Counted from the stretch's first letter, positions 1-14,829 are shown. The stretch: DNA of 64,000 bases from Stentor coeruleus (GCA_001970955.1 MPUH01000054.1:1-64000), one strand, 5' to 3'. The notes: generated by a model not told the origin, from the letters alone. Numbers and translations: made by a program.

Positions 1-1921
1 AAGCTAGGCCGTATATCATCCATAGGCCCTTCCTACAATTACTAGTCAAATAGCACTACAGTATAATGCTGATATGCTATGAAAACATCATAATTCTAGA
101 ATCAGTAATTTTTTGCTGATAGTATACATAGACAGTGTAAATCTATTATTGTATGTCCTAATGTTCATGTGTCTTAACTTTTAACTCATTTTTGATGGTA
201 AGTTTACCTATACCGAATTATGAGAATTGTTATATAAAGTACTTTTTATACTGAAAGGCTTTTATAATGTTATTTATGAATGTGGGATGATTGAAATCTT
301 AGGACTACAACTGGATGTGCTAAATAGTATATTGGAAAGGCTATGAATGCTGATGTTAGGAATTTTAAAGTTGCTGTTGAGTTAATAAGTTTATTATTAT
401 GGGTTTTAGGTGATAATGAAGTAGTGAATTAGCCAAAAATATTTAGTTTATGAGGCTATGGGAGAAAATTAGGTGCTATACTAGAATCCGGTCAGAAATT
501 TACATCAAATTAATAACGAATTCTGAATAGAGAAAATGATAGACGGCCTTTGATTTCATGATAAAAAAAGTCTAGCAAATATGAGGGAAAATATTAAAGG
601 CTATTGCTTTGGTAATGCTGCCAAATTTTCTTGAATTGAATCATTGTTATAAATTTGATACTTTTCTCTCCATATAAGCTCTACTAGATATAAAAGATAT
701 ATTGCCTTTGAAACTCCATGTTATTTTCTAAATTTTCCTTTTGCACGACCCTATAAACTTTCAATATTCTGAGTATGAATATCAGGATTGTTGGTATCTA
801 ATAAATCTTTATTATTCATAGTATTCAAACTCTTATGAATACTACTACTCTAAATGGCCCTATTATTGTATATATAAAAACCTAAAAAATCACATAAATT
901 CATATTATCATAAACAAAATAAATGCTTTTTTTTGATAGTTTTTTAATATGAAAAAATGACCTTTGGATCAAGAGATCGTCAGATATTTAGAAAAAGACA
1001 AAAGTGAAGTAATGAGAACTGCAAAGATTGAATCTTGATTATTACAACTAATTATATAATAAATATAAATTAATTCTACTAAAGTTATATGTTAAGTATC
1101 TTTAAGAAGTTTTCTTCAAAGGTATAAAAATGGGAATTCAGTCAATTTTATCTTTTCCGAACTTCTGTTTTTACCTTTCATACACAGAGAAATTATGTTT
1201 TTACATATAAAAACATCCTCAACCCAAAAACTACATATTTTTACATATGGCTTTTAGTATCTTAAGCATAGGGGGCTAATTATGTGAATCTATTAAAAAT
1301 ATATAATACTTCCAAAAGCATAACACTCATAAAGTTTATATAAAAATACCACAGCAAAATCTATACATCTCAATATATCCCATAATCCAAACTTAATAAA
1401 TCTAATATCACGTCAAAATCGCTATATTATGCTACAATTATATGACCATAGTAAATCTCTTCAATTACCATATGCTAAATATAAACTATGATTTTTTGCA
1501 GATAAACTGAATATTTTGATTAAAGATGCTTATAAAATTAAATATAAAAAGAGTAAGAATGATTCGGCTTATAATAAAATCACTACTTTTTATGTGGAAT
1601 CAAAATAAATATATTTTGCTACAATTATATGACCATAGTAAATCTCTTCAATTACCATCCACAAAATCTAAACAAAACCACTAATATATAATCTCTACAT
1701 ATCATCACAATATCATTTTTCACTATATTTTTCTAGTTTATATAAGATTTTACAAAAAGAGTTCAATTTATTTTAGAAGATTTCTAGATATAGTTTTTAT
1801 AAAAGTTGAATTATCAATTTGTAAATTATAGTTTTTATATTGTTTATATTTTTGAGAAGTTTGAGGCTTATGTCTAAAATTTCCTTTGTGAATTGGATAA
1901 GATAATCAATGGTTATAAAAT
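1..1921. other. Intergenic, AT-rich, no gene recognised
   Basis: No reading frame with recognisable protein character was seen on either strand. The stretch holds a 41-bp direct repeat described separately. The last bases before the HECT gene read ttataaaatATG, a TATA-like run touching the start codon. Confidence 0.6.
1431..1658. repeat. 41-bp exact direct repeat, two copies
   Basis: The same 41 bases occur at 1431-1471 and 1618-1658 (offset 187 bp), beginning gctacaattatatgacc and ending caattaccat. The 146 bp between them is unique AT-rich DNA. The pair lies 260-490 bp upstream of the HECT gene. It could be a duplicated regulatory segment or a chance local duplication; nothing shows function. 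Confidence 0.85.
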
Positions 1922-4900
1922 ATGGGTAGCACTGGTTCTGCTTTATGTGATAGAGTAAAAGGACTCAGTGAGGCTGAGTTAAGTAAAACATCGAAAGATG
2001 ACGATGAACTAGCGCTAATAACTGATGAATTGTACTTGCCCAACTTTATTAAGGGACTCAAGGATATATCAAATTACGAAATCCCGATACTGAAGCCTCG
2101 TCAGGCATCAACAGAAGATAGCAAAACAGAAGAAGTGAAATTTGCATTCGTTCATCAGCAAGAAAGCCGAGTTTTTGACAAGCACGAGGATTTGCGTAAT
2201 TCCTTACAAACTGAGCTATTTCTAATGCTCTCCAAAGAAGAGGATCCAGATTTCAAAGAACTCTGTTCTATTCTCCAAGCAATCTGCCGTGTACAAGAAG
2301 CTCTAACTAGACAAGAAGAAAGAGAAAAGCGCAGGGTCCAGAAATCATCCCAAAGTCATGATGAAAAGAAAAAAAAGAAACCAAAAGAATTACCAGCAAT
2401 AGCCAGAGCAGGGATGAATTTTTGTATCAGCACAATGTTAGACCTAATAGAAATAGTTGGTTCAGGAAACAGACTTATATACAGTAAAGTAATGAAATCA
2501 GCAACAAGGGTACTTTCTGAGCTCCCACCTTTAAGCTTAAATGTAGAAGATCCAACTGTATTAGAAAACCTCGACTATGTAAAACAGTTTCTAGAAAATG
2601 TTCTAAAAGGTGAATGCCCCGGTACAACAACTGAAGATTCTCTAATCGCACTTGCACCTCTTTTTGGGTTGGCCTTAGCAAAAGGTAACCTCTCCAGTGC
2701 CCTTTCTGTAGCTGAAAAACTTTTGATGATCCAAGATTCCACAGTCTTCAAAAACGCATGCAGTCTAATCCTCCCTCTAGTCAACAACCTCGCAGAACTT
2801 GAAGGGTCAAGTTTTGGTCGTCGTATCCTAATGAATTGGAATTCAAATAAACTTGGCCCAGATATGGCTTTATCAAATGAAAACCTCACAGTAACTCGTA
2901 CAGACTCAAGTGGTTGGGGTTGTCAATTAACTGAACAAAGTTTAACATCAGGTATCCATTATTATGAATTCAAAATTGATAGAAACAATTCTTCATGTTT
3001 ATTACTTGGTGTAGCTGGATCTTTATTTTCAAATTTTACAAGTAAAAGTTCAGGTCCTCATTGTTATACTTTACAAGCAGATGGTGATGCTTATATGAAT
3101 GAAAGAGGTTCAGGGAATATTTTTAGATATGTTGAAGGGGATAGAATAGGTGTTCTTATCAATATGGAAGATAAGACTTTATCATTTTTCCTCAATGGTA
3201 AAAAACAAAGCAAGCCAGCTTTTGGGCCTTTGCCTGATGAAGTGTATTTACTAGCATGCTTTGGTGGAGCGAATCAGTTTGTCAGTGTTATTAACGAACC
3301 TGAAATCCCTGAAGAAGCTCAAGAAGTCATTGGCGCTCATGTTATAAGTCAATCACAGCCAAGAGAAGAAGGTAAAGAAGAAGAGGAAAAAAAACATGTA
3401 AAAGAAGAAGATCATAAAGAAGGACATGAATCTATTTTAATACCAATAAATTCTAGGGATATCATGAAAGCTTCAAGATTTAAAGACCTTATTGAAAAAA
3501 AACAAATTCCACCTAAGGATTTAGCAGTATATCTCATAGCTTGTTTAGATAAACTTAATGAGACTTACTTCAAAATTTTCAATTTATCAGAAAAACCATC
3601 ATCAGAACCTATAAAAGCTAAACTTAATAAACAACAACCTTTATGTTTAGAAATCAAACCTGAGATTTTTCAAATGCTTTCACAAATGCTCAAATATATA
3701 GTCGAGTTACTTAAAAATAATAATTGGGAAGCAATGGATTTTAATTTATGTGCTTGGGGTGGGATGTGCTTATTGCGTTTATTAAGATCTCATTTATTTA
3801 CAGTGCTTTATTTACAGCTTAAAGATGAAGAGACTGGGATTACAAATGAACTCCGAGCTTTGATTTATAAGCTTTTACAAGATATACTTGAATTATCTAT
3901 AGAAAATTTTGGCACAGGGATCCCTACAAAAGATGAAAAAGATGCCCTGGCTAGTCTTAAAACTGAAGCATGTTTAACTTTGATTCATGGTTTTGAAGTC
4001 TTTTACCCAACTCAAATAGCAAAATTAGACTATATCAACATAAGCTTAGAAGATACAAAAGCTAAGAAAAATCAATTCGAAGTATATCTTAATATACAAA
4101 AACTAGTTCTTGATAAAATGTCGATCCCAGTCAATTTATCAGCTGCTTTTACTTTAGAATACCCTGGAGCTGAGGTTAAAATATGCAAATTACTCGACCT
4201 TCTTATTGATATTTGTTATGAAAATTCTTTATTAGCAATGAAAGGTATAAAAACAGCCGATAGCGCTTATTATTTAAAATTCCTCCATTCAGTACAAAAA
4301 GTTATAATCTCCAAAGCAGGAAAAGATGACTTCAAAGGTGTATGGCAAGGACTTTTGGTATCACATGCGACAAAACTTATAAGTTTATCATCAAAACTCT
4401 TACAAGATATAACAATTGATGATATTTTATTACGTGGAGATGGAAGTATATTGGAAAGTCTGATCAGTAGTTTATTATATTCATTTGCCTTATCAGATAT
4501 TCCTATAAAAGATATAGCGGTTATAATGCCATATGTAATGACTCTTGTTAATACAATAAACTCATTAAATCTTCCAATAACTACACCAAAAGTTATGCAA
4601 AAACATATGATGGTATATGAGTCTGCTCATCCACACCTTTTAGCTGAAGAAGGAAGGAGTTATAAAGTTAAAGGGGCTAATAAATATATAGTAAAATTTG
4701 ATGAACAAACTAAACTTGGTTCTGAAAAACATCAAATCAATATATATTCTTCAGCTGAAAAAAATGTAGAAAGTCTTGTGGGATCTTTTAAAAATACTTT
4801 ATTCCCTGAAATTTTAGTTGTTGATCATAGTGAAGTGTATATTTGCTTTAATCCTGATGGAGAAGGACAAGATTGGGGTTGGAAAATTAATATAGAATGT

Positions 4901-7900
4901 GAAGCTGAGAAGGAAAACTCAATACATTGGGTCCATAATTTGAAAGTAGCATCAAATTTTTTAGTTGTTTTTTTTAGTAAAAGGCTTATTACTGGGGATT
5001 TTAATACTAGCGGGGAAAGTGATACTTCGAAACTATTGAAAAATCATTTGTTTAAATATGGGATTAAAGATAAAACACAAAGTATATTGTTGCCGAATAA
5101 GAAAATGCTTGTTAATGAAGGATTAATTGATTTGTCTATGATTCCTATGAGCTATGATAGCTTTAGTCCACATTTGTCGAGGAGTAGTTCTGCGGTTATG
5201 GAGAGGATAAGGAAAAGTTCATTTCCTGGATTTAAATCGATGGAAATTAATCCTTTGTTGAATTTGTCAAGTTATATTAATAGCTGTTATAGTGGGTACG
5301 GACCGATTAAATGCTTTAGTGAAAATTCGATGGTTGATGAATGGATAAGGGGTAGTGAGCAGGTTTCTGAGGCTTGGAACTGTTTGAAACAAGAAGCAGG
5401 TGCTCTGGGCCCACACTACAATATTGGAGGTACCGAGCTCGAACAAGCTGAAAGGACTCTTTTTGTAGTCTACGCCAACCTATTTGGTTTCTCAGACTTC
5501 CTCAGCGTTCTCCTTGACACCCGTACCATTCCTCACAATATAATCAAAGAGCTTATAAGACAATCTTGTGCAATTCGTAAATGGGCCCAACATCGTAAAC
5601 AAACTATGATCGATGAAAACAAAGAAGTCGACTATAACACAATATCTTCAGAAATTGTCTCAAAATGCATGATAATCCTTAATTCTGAACATCATATTTC
5701 ATTCAATCAATTAGGAATCTATAAAATCCAACAGTCAATACTCTCAGCTTTTCATAAACTTCAAACAATCGATATGCAAGAAGGTGTTCAAGAAAAGAAA
5801 AAAGATTCATCAAAATGGAGGACTGTCAAAAAAACAGTAGAATCAATGAGCAAAATAAGAACTTTATTGAAAATTATAGGCCCAGTAAAGCCTGCGAGTA
5901 ACGAGCAAGATGATGAGAAAAAGGAGTTAGTAAAAATCAATTCATATATTTTTGAGTTCCTTGAAAGCAAAACATCTATTGAAGCGATTTTTGATGAAAT
6001 TGATGTGAAAAGGAATCTGGCAATTGCAAGGACTATAGGTATAAATTATTTGATTCATATGTTTAAGTCTTCAGGAAGAAAAGACAAAAACCTCAAAGGC
6101 CAAATCATACGTATTTTCTCAGATTCTTTTCGTACTGGGCAATCTAATCGTAAAAAACATTATCTATGCAACCTTGAAGGTATTGACCTATGCTTACAAA
6201 ACTGTGTTCAAAAATCATTCTTTTCCATGATCCAACTTCTACTAAACCACTTGTCTATAAAAGAAGTTAAAGATCTTGACTGCACCTCACAACAATCAAC
6301 TCATTTTTACCTTAAAATCTTTGAAGCCTTAAGTTTTCCATATGAAGAAATCGACACAAGTATGCTTATAGATCTAAAACTTCATGAAGGGATATCATTT
6401 CTCTTACGTTGGGCTAAAGGGAATTCAATCTTTGAAAATATCGTCCTTAAATTCAATAAATCCAATTGTATAACCTCATTCAAAGTCCATAATGAAGATG
6501 AATTTGCTGAAACACAACATGAAGGTATTGAATGTATATCTTTAAATACAATAAATAGACTTGATAGTGATAATGAACATGATGCAGGATCAGGTGGATT
6601 AAAACTTTGTCTACAAATAAATAGAGGTGAAGAGAAATTGCAACCAATAATAGGGATATCAACAGGGACATCATGTCCAGAAGGCTATGAGCAAGTAGAA
6701 AGTAATATAAATGAACAAGGATATGAAGTTTTTCTATATATAAAAAGAGCAGAACCTCAACATGGTCTAGCATTTCTAACCAAACTTGAAGTTATCGAAG
6801 ATGGACCAATTGTTTTCCGCCCATCTTTTACAAATTATGATCAATTGCTTATAAAACAACAAGAACATCAGGAAAACGAAAAACGTAGTGAAAGGAAAAA
6901 ACTTTTAAAAAACTCAGCATGGATTCTCTTAAAACAATTTGTCTATACATGCGCAGGAAAACCAGAACATATTTATGATATAGAATCATCAAAAGAGTTT
7001 AAAAAATTTAACCTCCAGTCAATGTTTGCTGAGCTTTTATTAAATGAAGTAACTTGGGTTAAGACTAAAGAAAGAGTTGATAGAGATGAAGCGGATATAG
7101 CAAAACTAAAACTAACACAAGTTAATTCTGGGGAATTATGGATGGATACTAATTTAGAAAAGCCTAAAGCTAAAAGAAATGCAATGAAAGAGTGGGTGTG
7201 GATGTTTAAAGATATATTTGGGCATTTAAATACTGAAGAAGAAGGGGATTTACTTATGGGATTGATAGAAGGGTATATTAGTGAATTGGATCCAACATTA
7301 AAAGGTATGGTACAATGTGAAATTGAAGTACCTGAAGATGGTTTAGACCCTAATGACTGGAAAAACTCACGTGGAGAAATTGATTTTTTCGTGTTTATAA
7401 ATACAATTATAACGAAAAACTGCGAGGATATAAACCAGGAGATATTAAATCATCAGTTTATGAAGTGGATTCCTCAAAATATAGATGAAGCAAATCGTTA
7501 TTATTCTCTTGAAGCACCTGTAATTATAGAAACCCTACTACATCATATAAACTCATCTAATCCAGATTCATTCTCTAAGTATCTTAATCATTTACTTACT
7601 AATGAAGATAAAGAAAAAATAGGAACTTTATTACCTGAGCATATGTTACCTAATACACCTAATGAGTTTTTAACTAGTTCTAAACAATTTGATCTTTTTA
7701 CTGCTATACATGCTATACTTAATACTCCATCAAGATTTCCAGTTTATTATGAAGAACTTCATCCTTTAGCTTATATACTTAAAGGTTTACCAGGAAGTTT
7801 AGATGAAGCATGTCAATCACATAAGGCTGATAGTACGATAAATGAATATATAGCTTCATTGTTGTGGGTTATTTATCAAACATCTTGTTCAGAAAGTATG

Positions 7901-10900
7901 AAAAAAGTTATAGCCAAACCAGAGTATTTGGAAGTTATACTTAAACACTCTTTGTTAGGAGCATCAGAATCAGTTATTGTTATTGCTTTTAGGATTTTAA
8001 GGAGTGTTGTCCCCACACAACATTCACCTGAAACTTTTGCTCAGATATGGAACTCAGTACAGAAAGACCTTTTGGAGAAATTTTTAACTAAAGATATAAG
8101 TGATGATTGGCTTAAGACTATGCTAGTGTTTATAGGTATTAGAAACTCATATCATATTAAAACTGATAAAGAATTCATCCCGAATCTAAGCAAACTTGGA
8201 ATCTGGAGCTCAGAAGCTTGTGAGTTCTTGAAAGTTTTATGCTTGCAAGCTAGATGGAAAAATGAGATTGTTCGAGTTATAAACAATTATGTTGGTTATT
8301 TGGCTACTGCTATAGAAAAAAACACTGAACCACTTGGCCAAGACCTCGGTCTTGGCTCTTTATCTTTTATCGCTACATGTAGTTCAAGTTATTTCCCTCT
8401 AGAAAAATCAGTTCAAGAATGGAGTTTTGTAAGCTTAAAAGGAGGTTCTTTACCTCAAGGTTATGTGATTTCAATGAATAAAAAGAACAAAACTGTTCAA
8501 CTATACAATGAAGAAGATGATGGGATCCACGAAGAAAGTTTAAATCACCTCAATCAAATCCAAAGTTTAATCAAAATAAACTATTTCCACTCATTATCCC
8601 AAGAAGATTCAGAAATCCTCTTTAGAACTCTTATAAAACTCTTAAAACTCATCAAAGAACGAGATTCAACTATAATCATTGAAGACCCTGAAAAACTCCA
8701 TAACATCAAAGGTATCTGGCGACAATTAGAATCCCTTATATACCATATTTTAGCCTCATTAACAAGCATAAAAGTTCTTTTTACCCCAGAAGAAGCAAAT
8801 GAATTAGTTGACTCTATTTTTGGAAAAGTTATGGTTGTAGACCAAGGAGATTTCAATGAAAACTCTTTAAAATACAGAGCTTTAAGGAAGCATTTATACT
8901 CAAAAATCAAAGAAGTCAAACTGACTGAGCTGAAAAAACTTGAAAGTACAGAAATCGAAATAAGAGATGATAAAGAAGAAGAGGAAGAAGAAGATAAATC
9001 AAAGAGCATTTCTGAAGAAGAAGAAGCAAAAATTGTATCTAAAATGAATGAAGAACTACAAATCACAGTTGTTATGTTAAGATCTTTGAATTTACCTTTT
9101 GTTGATATTTATGGGGCAATACAAGCTGGGATTACTAAAATGGAAGCAATACAAACTTGGATTACAGAAAAACAGTTTGAGGAAAAGAAAAATGTCCCAG
9201 AAATACAACAAAATGTTCCAGGAAGTAAGACAATTTATAAACTTAGTAAAGAAGAAGAATCAACTTGTCAGATTGTTGACCATACAGGAATTGTGCATTT
9301 TGATGAGTCTTCAAATGGGCAAATGAGCATATTTTCCCGTATGCCTTTAGATGAAATTAAGTATATCAAAAAGCATTTTTCAACAAAGATTTTCAGGAAT
9401 GTTAATGAATTCTATTCAGAAATAACAATATTATCAACTATTGGGTTTTTAAAAGATAATACTGAAGGGACAATACATTTTGTACTTGGAGATCTGCAAA
9501 TAAAAGTTATATCGACAACTAGTAATGCTAAGATTTTTATAGGGAAATCTTTTATGGGCGAGGTTAATCCTAGTCAGAATTATAGTTTCAAAATTTTCTC
9601 TATGTTTAATGGTAATGTGAATATTGAAGTTGTTGGGTCGATTTTAAGCTTTAATACAACAGAGCCTTCAGTGTATGATGGAGTGTCAATTGGAGATTTT
9701 GGTGTTGGGTTAGAAGATGGAGAAAGCGTGGTTTTAAGAGGTATGATAGTTTGTTTAGGGCATTTTACTAATGAAATCAATTACTGGGAACATTCTAAAT
9801 CCAACTCAGCAGACCCTGAAAGTAAAGCAAATAAAATCACTGACCTTAAACCACAAGAACAAAATCAAACCTCTTTACGTCTAAGAACAACAGGTGCTCC
9901 ATTAACCTTATGTCAAGAACTTGCCGCTAAATATGTGAGTTTTGATAAAGCTTTAAATGTTCTCCTTACCGAACATTCATCAAGTGATTGGCCTGATAAT
10001 ATGGAAACTTCTATTGACCCACCAATAGTTGAAGTTATAATGTGTGATACACCAGAAGATATTGAAGAAGGGTATATTCGTGTGCCAATCCTCAAAGATG
10101 GTGTTGATATAACTGATTCCTACACTTTAGAAAATAGGAAAATCATATGCTATAAACAACATCTTAGTGCAACCCCACCTGGCAATATAATAATAAACTT
10201 GAGTATAAAAGGTCTTGATGAGAATCATAAAGAAGATACTGATATAGGAAATTTATCTAAAAGTAATGAAGGAGAAGCTATAAAAGTTTGGATAACAAGG
10301 ACATCAAGGTCGAAATTGGGCACAAGGCAACCTCTGACTAAAATTATTATGGTTTCTGGGAATGATGAGAAGTCTATATTCATCCCCCCAGGCTTTGAAG
10401 TTGTCTGTGTAGGGTCAACTCCTATAAATCTTAGCACCCTTGGGGACTTTGTATTCCTTTGTACTTCTAAAACCTCCAAACTTTTAGGTTACCCAATAAC
10501 CCCACTTATTTATTCAAAAGTGTCTATATCAGAACATGGACTTGTAGATGCTTTAGATAGCTCATCAACTGATCTCAATAATGAAAGACTGAAAAAAATC
10601 GATGAAGAAATCCAAACATACTCCCAATACTCTATAATTGAACTACATAACCATATAAAATACCTCGACAAAATCGCTTCAAACCTTGCAATGAAAACTT
10701 TTTTCCTTCAAATCATCCAAAGTCATCCAACAACACTTCCTTACCTCCTATGCAAGAAATCAGAAAACTTTGCTATTATTTACAACCTTCTTAAAGATAA
10801 CCTTTCTGTTCTAGAAAACACTATAAAAAAAGTTATAAGCACAAACCTTGGAGAAAATATGTGTAGTATCCTCCTTCATGAATGTATTTTCCAAATAATT

Positions 10901-13900
10901 CTCGCTTTATCATGTGCTGCCCCAACTGGTAAACTTGTTGAACAACTTATAGAATCTAATCATCCATATGATAATAATATGCGCCATGATCAAATTATAA
11001 CAATTCCAGGTGCTGCAGGTTTGAGGATTGAATTTGATTCACAATGTCATACAGAAAATGGTTGTGATGTTTTACGTTTTTATAAACAAGCTAATCATGT
11101 TGGGCAAATATGTGAAAACTCAGGGAGGAGTTTCCCTGATTTTGAAGTTGAAGGGGATACTGTGCATTTGTTTTTTTATTCAGACTCAAGTTGTGTAGAA
11201 TGGGGGTATAAATTTAGAGTTATTCCAATAGAATCAGCACCTAGGAATTCAAGTGACCCATTGCTTAAGCGTATGAGTATCGAGCATGCTTTTTGGATAT
11301 TAGAGAAAATTATATTGAGTTATAAGGATAAATATAGTTCTTTAGATTCTATGATAGAACTTCCTTATTCTTTATGGAGATTTAATCAAAAAGAACTTAT
11401 AAACCCTTTTACTGTATATTTACATACATGTAAAGAGTCATATAAACAAGAAAGGGTTTTGAAAATATTACAGGGATTGCTAAAAAAACCTCTTGAGTCT
11501 TCAGCAGCTTTACAAAGAGTTGTATCTTTAGTCACTGAAGAAGTTAGATCTTTATATTATATAGAAAAAAACAATAAAGCTGTAAGTTCGCTATTACAAA
11601 AACTTATCGGGCTTATTACTGAACTTCGTGGTAAATATCATGTTTCTTTAGATGAAAGGTGGTTCCATGACATATGTGACGCATTTTCTCTTATGAGAGG
11701 TTTTGTTAATAGAGATGAGAATATTTACCCAGTACTTTTCGAGCAGTTCCGTATAGCTAACAAGATCCCATTAGAAAAAACAAGAGAAAGTTCGCATCCT
11801 TATTCGAAAAAATGCACGACTAAAGAGATTTTGATGAAAGGGGCGAGTTTTTTAGAGATTGAATTTGATGAGAAAAGTAAACTTGATATACAAGATGCTA
11901 TGTTGTTTACTTATGATAGAGAAGGAACTTTACCTATTGAAACTGGTACTGATGCTAGTTTAACTGATGCTTGTTGGTCTAATGAATGGAAAGGTCCTGA
12001 TATTGTATATTTAAATAATAATAGATCAGTAACAAGGACAAATTTAAGTGGCTGGGGTCCTGATATTGTATATTCTAAATAATATAGACAAACTCAAGTG
12101 GCTGGGGTTGTGCTTTGTGGTCTGAAACATATAGCCAAGGACGTATAAAAATCAATTTTACTATAGAAAATGATGGAAGGTCAGATTATTTGTATATCGG
12201 GATTCTTAAAGCTGATGGGAATTATAGGCTTAATGAGGTCATAAATAGTGATAATTCGCATGATTTATGGACTTGGAAAACTACTGGTGAGTTTCATAAA
12301 AGAGGAGAAAAAACTCCTAATAGTGAAGCTAAATATAGAGCTGGAGATATTGTCACTTTACTTATTAATATGGAAGACAGATGTTTGACTTGTATTAAAA
12401 ATAATGTTGAGCTACATACATTTAGTGATATTGCTGAAGAAGTTATACCAATAATATGCTTTGGGGGTTCAAATCAACATGTTACAGTAAGTTCAGTTGA
12501 AAGCTATATAGCGAGTTTTAGTAAATTGAGTAAAAAGAAATTTATTGTTAATGGGGATCAAGTGTTTTTTAATTTCCCTGTTAATTATGGGTATTTAGTT
12601 ATGCCTATGCATGCTTGGAAAAAACCTGCTAGTTTAGTGCCGAATGTGAGCTTTTCGCAGGACCAGAGGAAGGTTAAGACTATAGGAAGTGTCGAAAATA
12701 GGATTTTACAAGTCACAGGTTTAGCTTTGCAAGCTGGAAGACATTATATTGAGTTTCTTATAAAAAAAGTTAAGGATACTGATAAACTGCAGGTTGGGAT
12801 TATACCGGATACCACTGAAAGAACTGGGACTTTAGTTAAAGATACTAATGCTTGTTATCAAAGCAATGGGAGTATTTATGTGAATGGTGTAGAAAAAAAT
12901 GTTGATTCGATCAAAGCTATGGACAGAGTAGGCATGTATCTAGACCTTGAAAAAAACTTTATTCAGATTTACAAGAACGAAGTTGAGATGTTTTCAGGAC
13001 AATATACTGTTGAAGCAAGCAAAAACTACGTTTTTGCCGTAAGTTTTGATAGCGACAAACAAGAAGTTTTAATCATCAAAAGACCGAAAATCCCTCCAGA
13101 AATCGACATGCTCGGTATTTCTAAAGAAATAATCCCTGGTGCAGTAGCTAAAGAATGGGGTTATAAATTCAAAGTAACTCCATGCTTTACTGGGAATAGC
13201 AAAATGCGAGTTATCGAATGTTTACATGAAAGACAGTTAGAAAAATGGAAAGCATATATCGATAGGCATTTATCTACAATAACAAAAGCTACAGAAGAAC
13301 AACTTGTTCAATATATTGATGAATTATGTATGTCTAAGAAAAAAGATCCAATGAAACTTGACCCTGAAGAAATTGCCCCAACACCACAGGATTTAAGACA
13401 TTATCGGCTTTTAGAAGAACTCCCAGTAGCTGATTTAAGGGAAATGTTCAAAATAATCCTGTATTTCAATAAACAAATAGAAAAAATCCTTCCTTTGATC
13501 TCATTAGATTTGACTACATCTTCTAGAGAAAGCCTTGATGAACTCCAAAAACTGTTCTTAAGCACTAGAGAGTATATTTTCTCTACTTTAAAAAACAATC
13601 TTTTCAACTCAGTCATAACAAGTACCAACACAGATAGTAAACCTGATATTTCTGTTGACAGGACTAAAGCTATGAGAATGAAATACGCAGGGAAAGTAGA
13701 TTCACAAGCTATAGTAAGTCTATTTGGGCAAATCTATAGAGCTATAAACATGAGTCCTCCACGTAATTTTAGGAACTCAGAAAGGATATTCAAAGTTGTT
13801 TTTAGAGGAGAAGGTGCTACTGATGCTGGTGGACCATATAATGAAGCAATGAGTGCTATGTGTGATGAACTTATGTCTAGATTCTTACCTTTATTTGTCC

Positions 13901-14829
13901 CAACACAAAACAATATTCATAATGTTGGGGAAAATCGAGATGCTTGGATTATAAACCCAAGTGCTGATAGTGCTCTTCAATTAGATTTGTTTCAATTCTT
14001 AGGCAAACTTATGGGTGTAGCAATTCGAACCCAGAACAATCTTAATTTAACCCTTCCTCCATTATTCTGGAAAAGGCTTATGTTAGAAGAAGTTACCGTT
14101 GCTGATCTAAAAGGTGTAGATGAATGTTGTTGTCAGATGCTTGATATTCTTAACAACTTAAGAGAACATGAGATCACAGAAGAAAAGTTCCCTGAGACTT
14201 TTGAAAACATCTGTTTTTCTACCCATGACTCTAGTGGAAGATTAGTTGAGCTTATTGAGCATGGTTCAGAGCTTATGGTAACATATGAAAAAGCTCAGGA
14301 ATATAGTGAATTAGTAGAAAAACTCAGATTACATGAAAGCGAAAGACAATATGCTGCAATAAGAAGAGGTATGAGTACAGTTGTCCCTCTAAATCTACTC
14401 AATCTTTTTAGTTGGAAACAAGTAGAAAGTATGGTTTGTGGAGCTCCTGATATTGATATTGAAGTATTGAAATCTAAAACAGAGTATGAGAATATCAATG
14501 CAGATGCTCCACATATTAAATATTTCTGGGACATACTAAAAGAAATCACTCCTAAAGATAGGTCACAATTCTTAAGATTTGTTTGGGGTAGATCTAGGCT
14601 CCCTGTCGGTCGCGAATTTAAGAAATTCAAAATCACTCAGTTGAATAAAGGGGGAAATCCTGATGGGTATATGCCTGTTGCCCATACTTGCTTTTTCCAG
14701 ATTGACTTGCCACCTTATTCTTCAAAGGAAATCATGAAGGAAAAATTCTTGTATGCGATAACTCATTGTCAAGCTATTGACTTAGATAGAATTGCTGATG
14801 GAGGATGGGATGAAGACCTTTACCGCTAG
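1922..14829 (+). CDS. Giant HECT-type E3 ubiquitin ligase with SPRY and CUB-like domains (one frame break)
   Basis: A HECT E3 takes ubiquitin from an E2 onto a catalytic cysteine and passes it to substrate. The C-terminal HECT domain (about 13,790-14,826) contains the thioester motif HTCFFQIDLPPY with its Cys codon at 14689-14691. Upstream are a SPRY domain (residues ~300-455, motif TRTDSSGWG), a CUB-like domain (~900-995), a second CUB-like domain (~3010-3105, ending EWGYKFRVIP), the start of a third CUB-like domain (~11,780), then two SPRY-like domains, then WGYKFKVTP, which looks like the end of that third CUB. Low-complexity acidic and Lys-rich linkers lie between. The overall size and HECT sequence recall HERC2/HECTD4-class ligases, but RCC1 repeats were not seen. 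The frame shifts near 12,057-12,106; taking out one 50-bp duplicate copy gives about 4,285 residues. ATG at 1922 follows an AT-rich leader; the stop is TAG. Confidence 0.88.
11994..12107 (+). repeat. Imperfect tandem duplication that breaks the HECT gene frame
   Basis: The stretch from gtcctgatattgtatat to aagtggctgggg occurs twice in tandem: about 63 bp at 11994-12056, then a 50-bp version that lacks 13 bp of the first copy. The first copy encodes a normal SPRY strand (GPDI...TRTNLSGWG, matching GPDM...TRTDSSGWG of the first SPRY). The second copy ends the frame at TAA 12080-12082. Fifty bases is not a multiple of three, and dropping them rejoins the upstream frame to GCALWSE downstream. A 20-nt GT-AG segment, gtatattctaaataatatag (12069-12088), would also restore frame if spliced, but its length is unlike the other introns here. 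Confidence 0.8.

Noticed and set aside
8581-9066. 161-codon minus-strand frame opposite the HECT ligase gene
   Set aside because: It is Ser-rich because it mirrors the Glu/Lys-rich coding strand; the plus strand is a continuous conserved frame.
12115-14829. Independent gene for a short SPRY-HECT ligase
   Set aside because: It has no ATG context of its own and begins inside a SPRY domain whose first strands lie in the preceding frame; dropping the 50-bp duplicate copy joins them.
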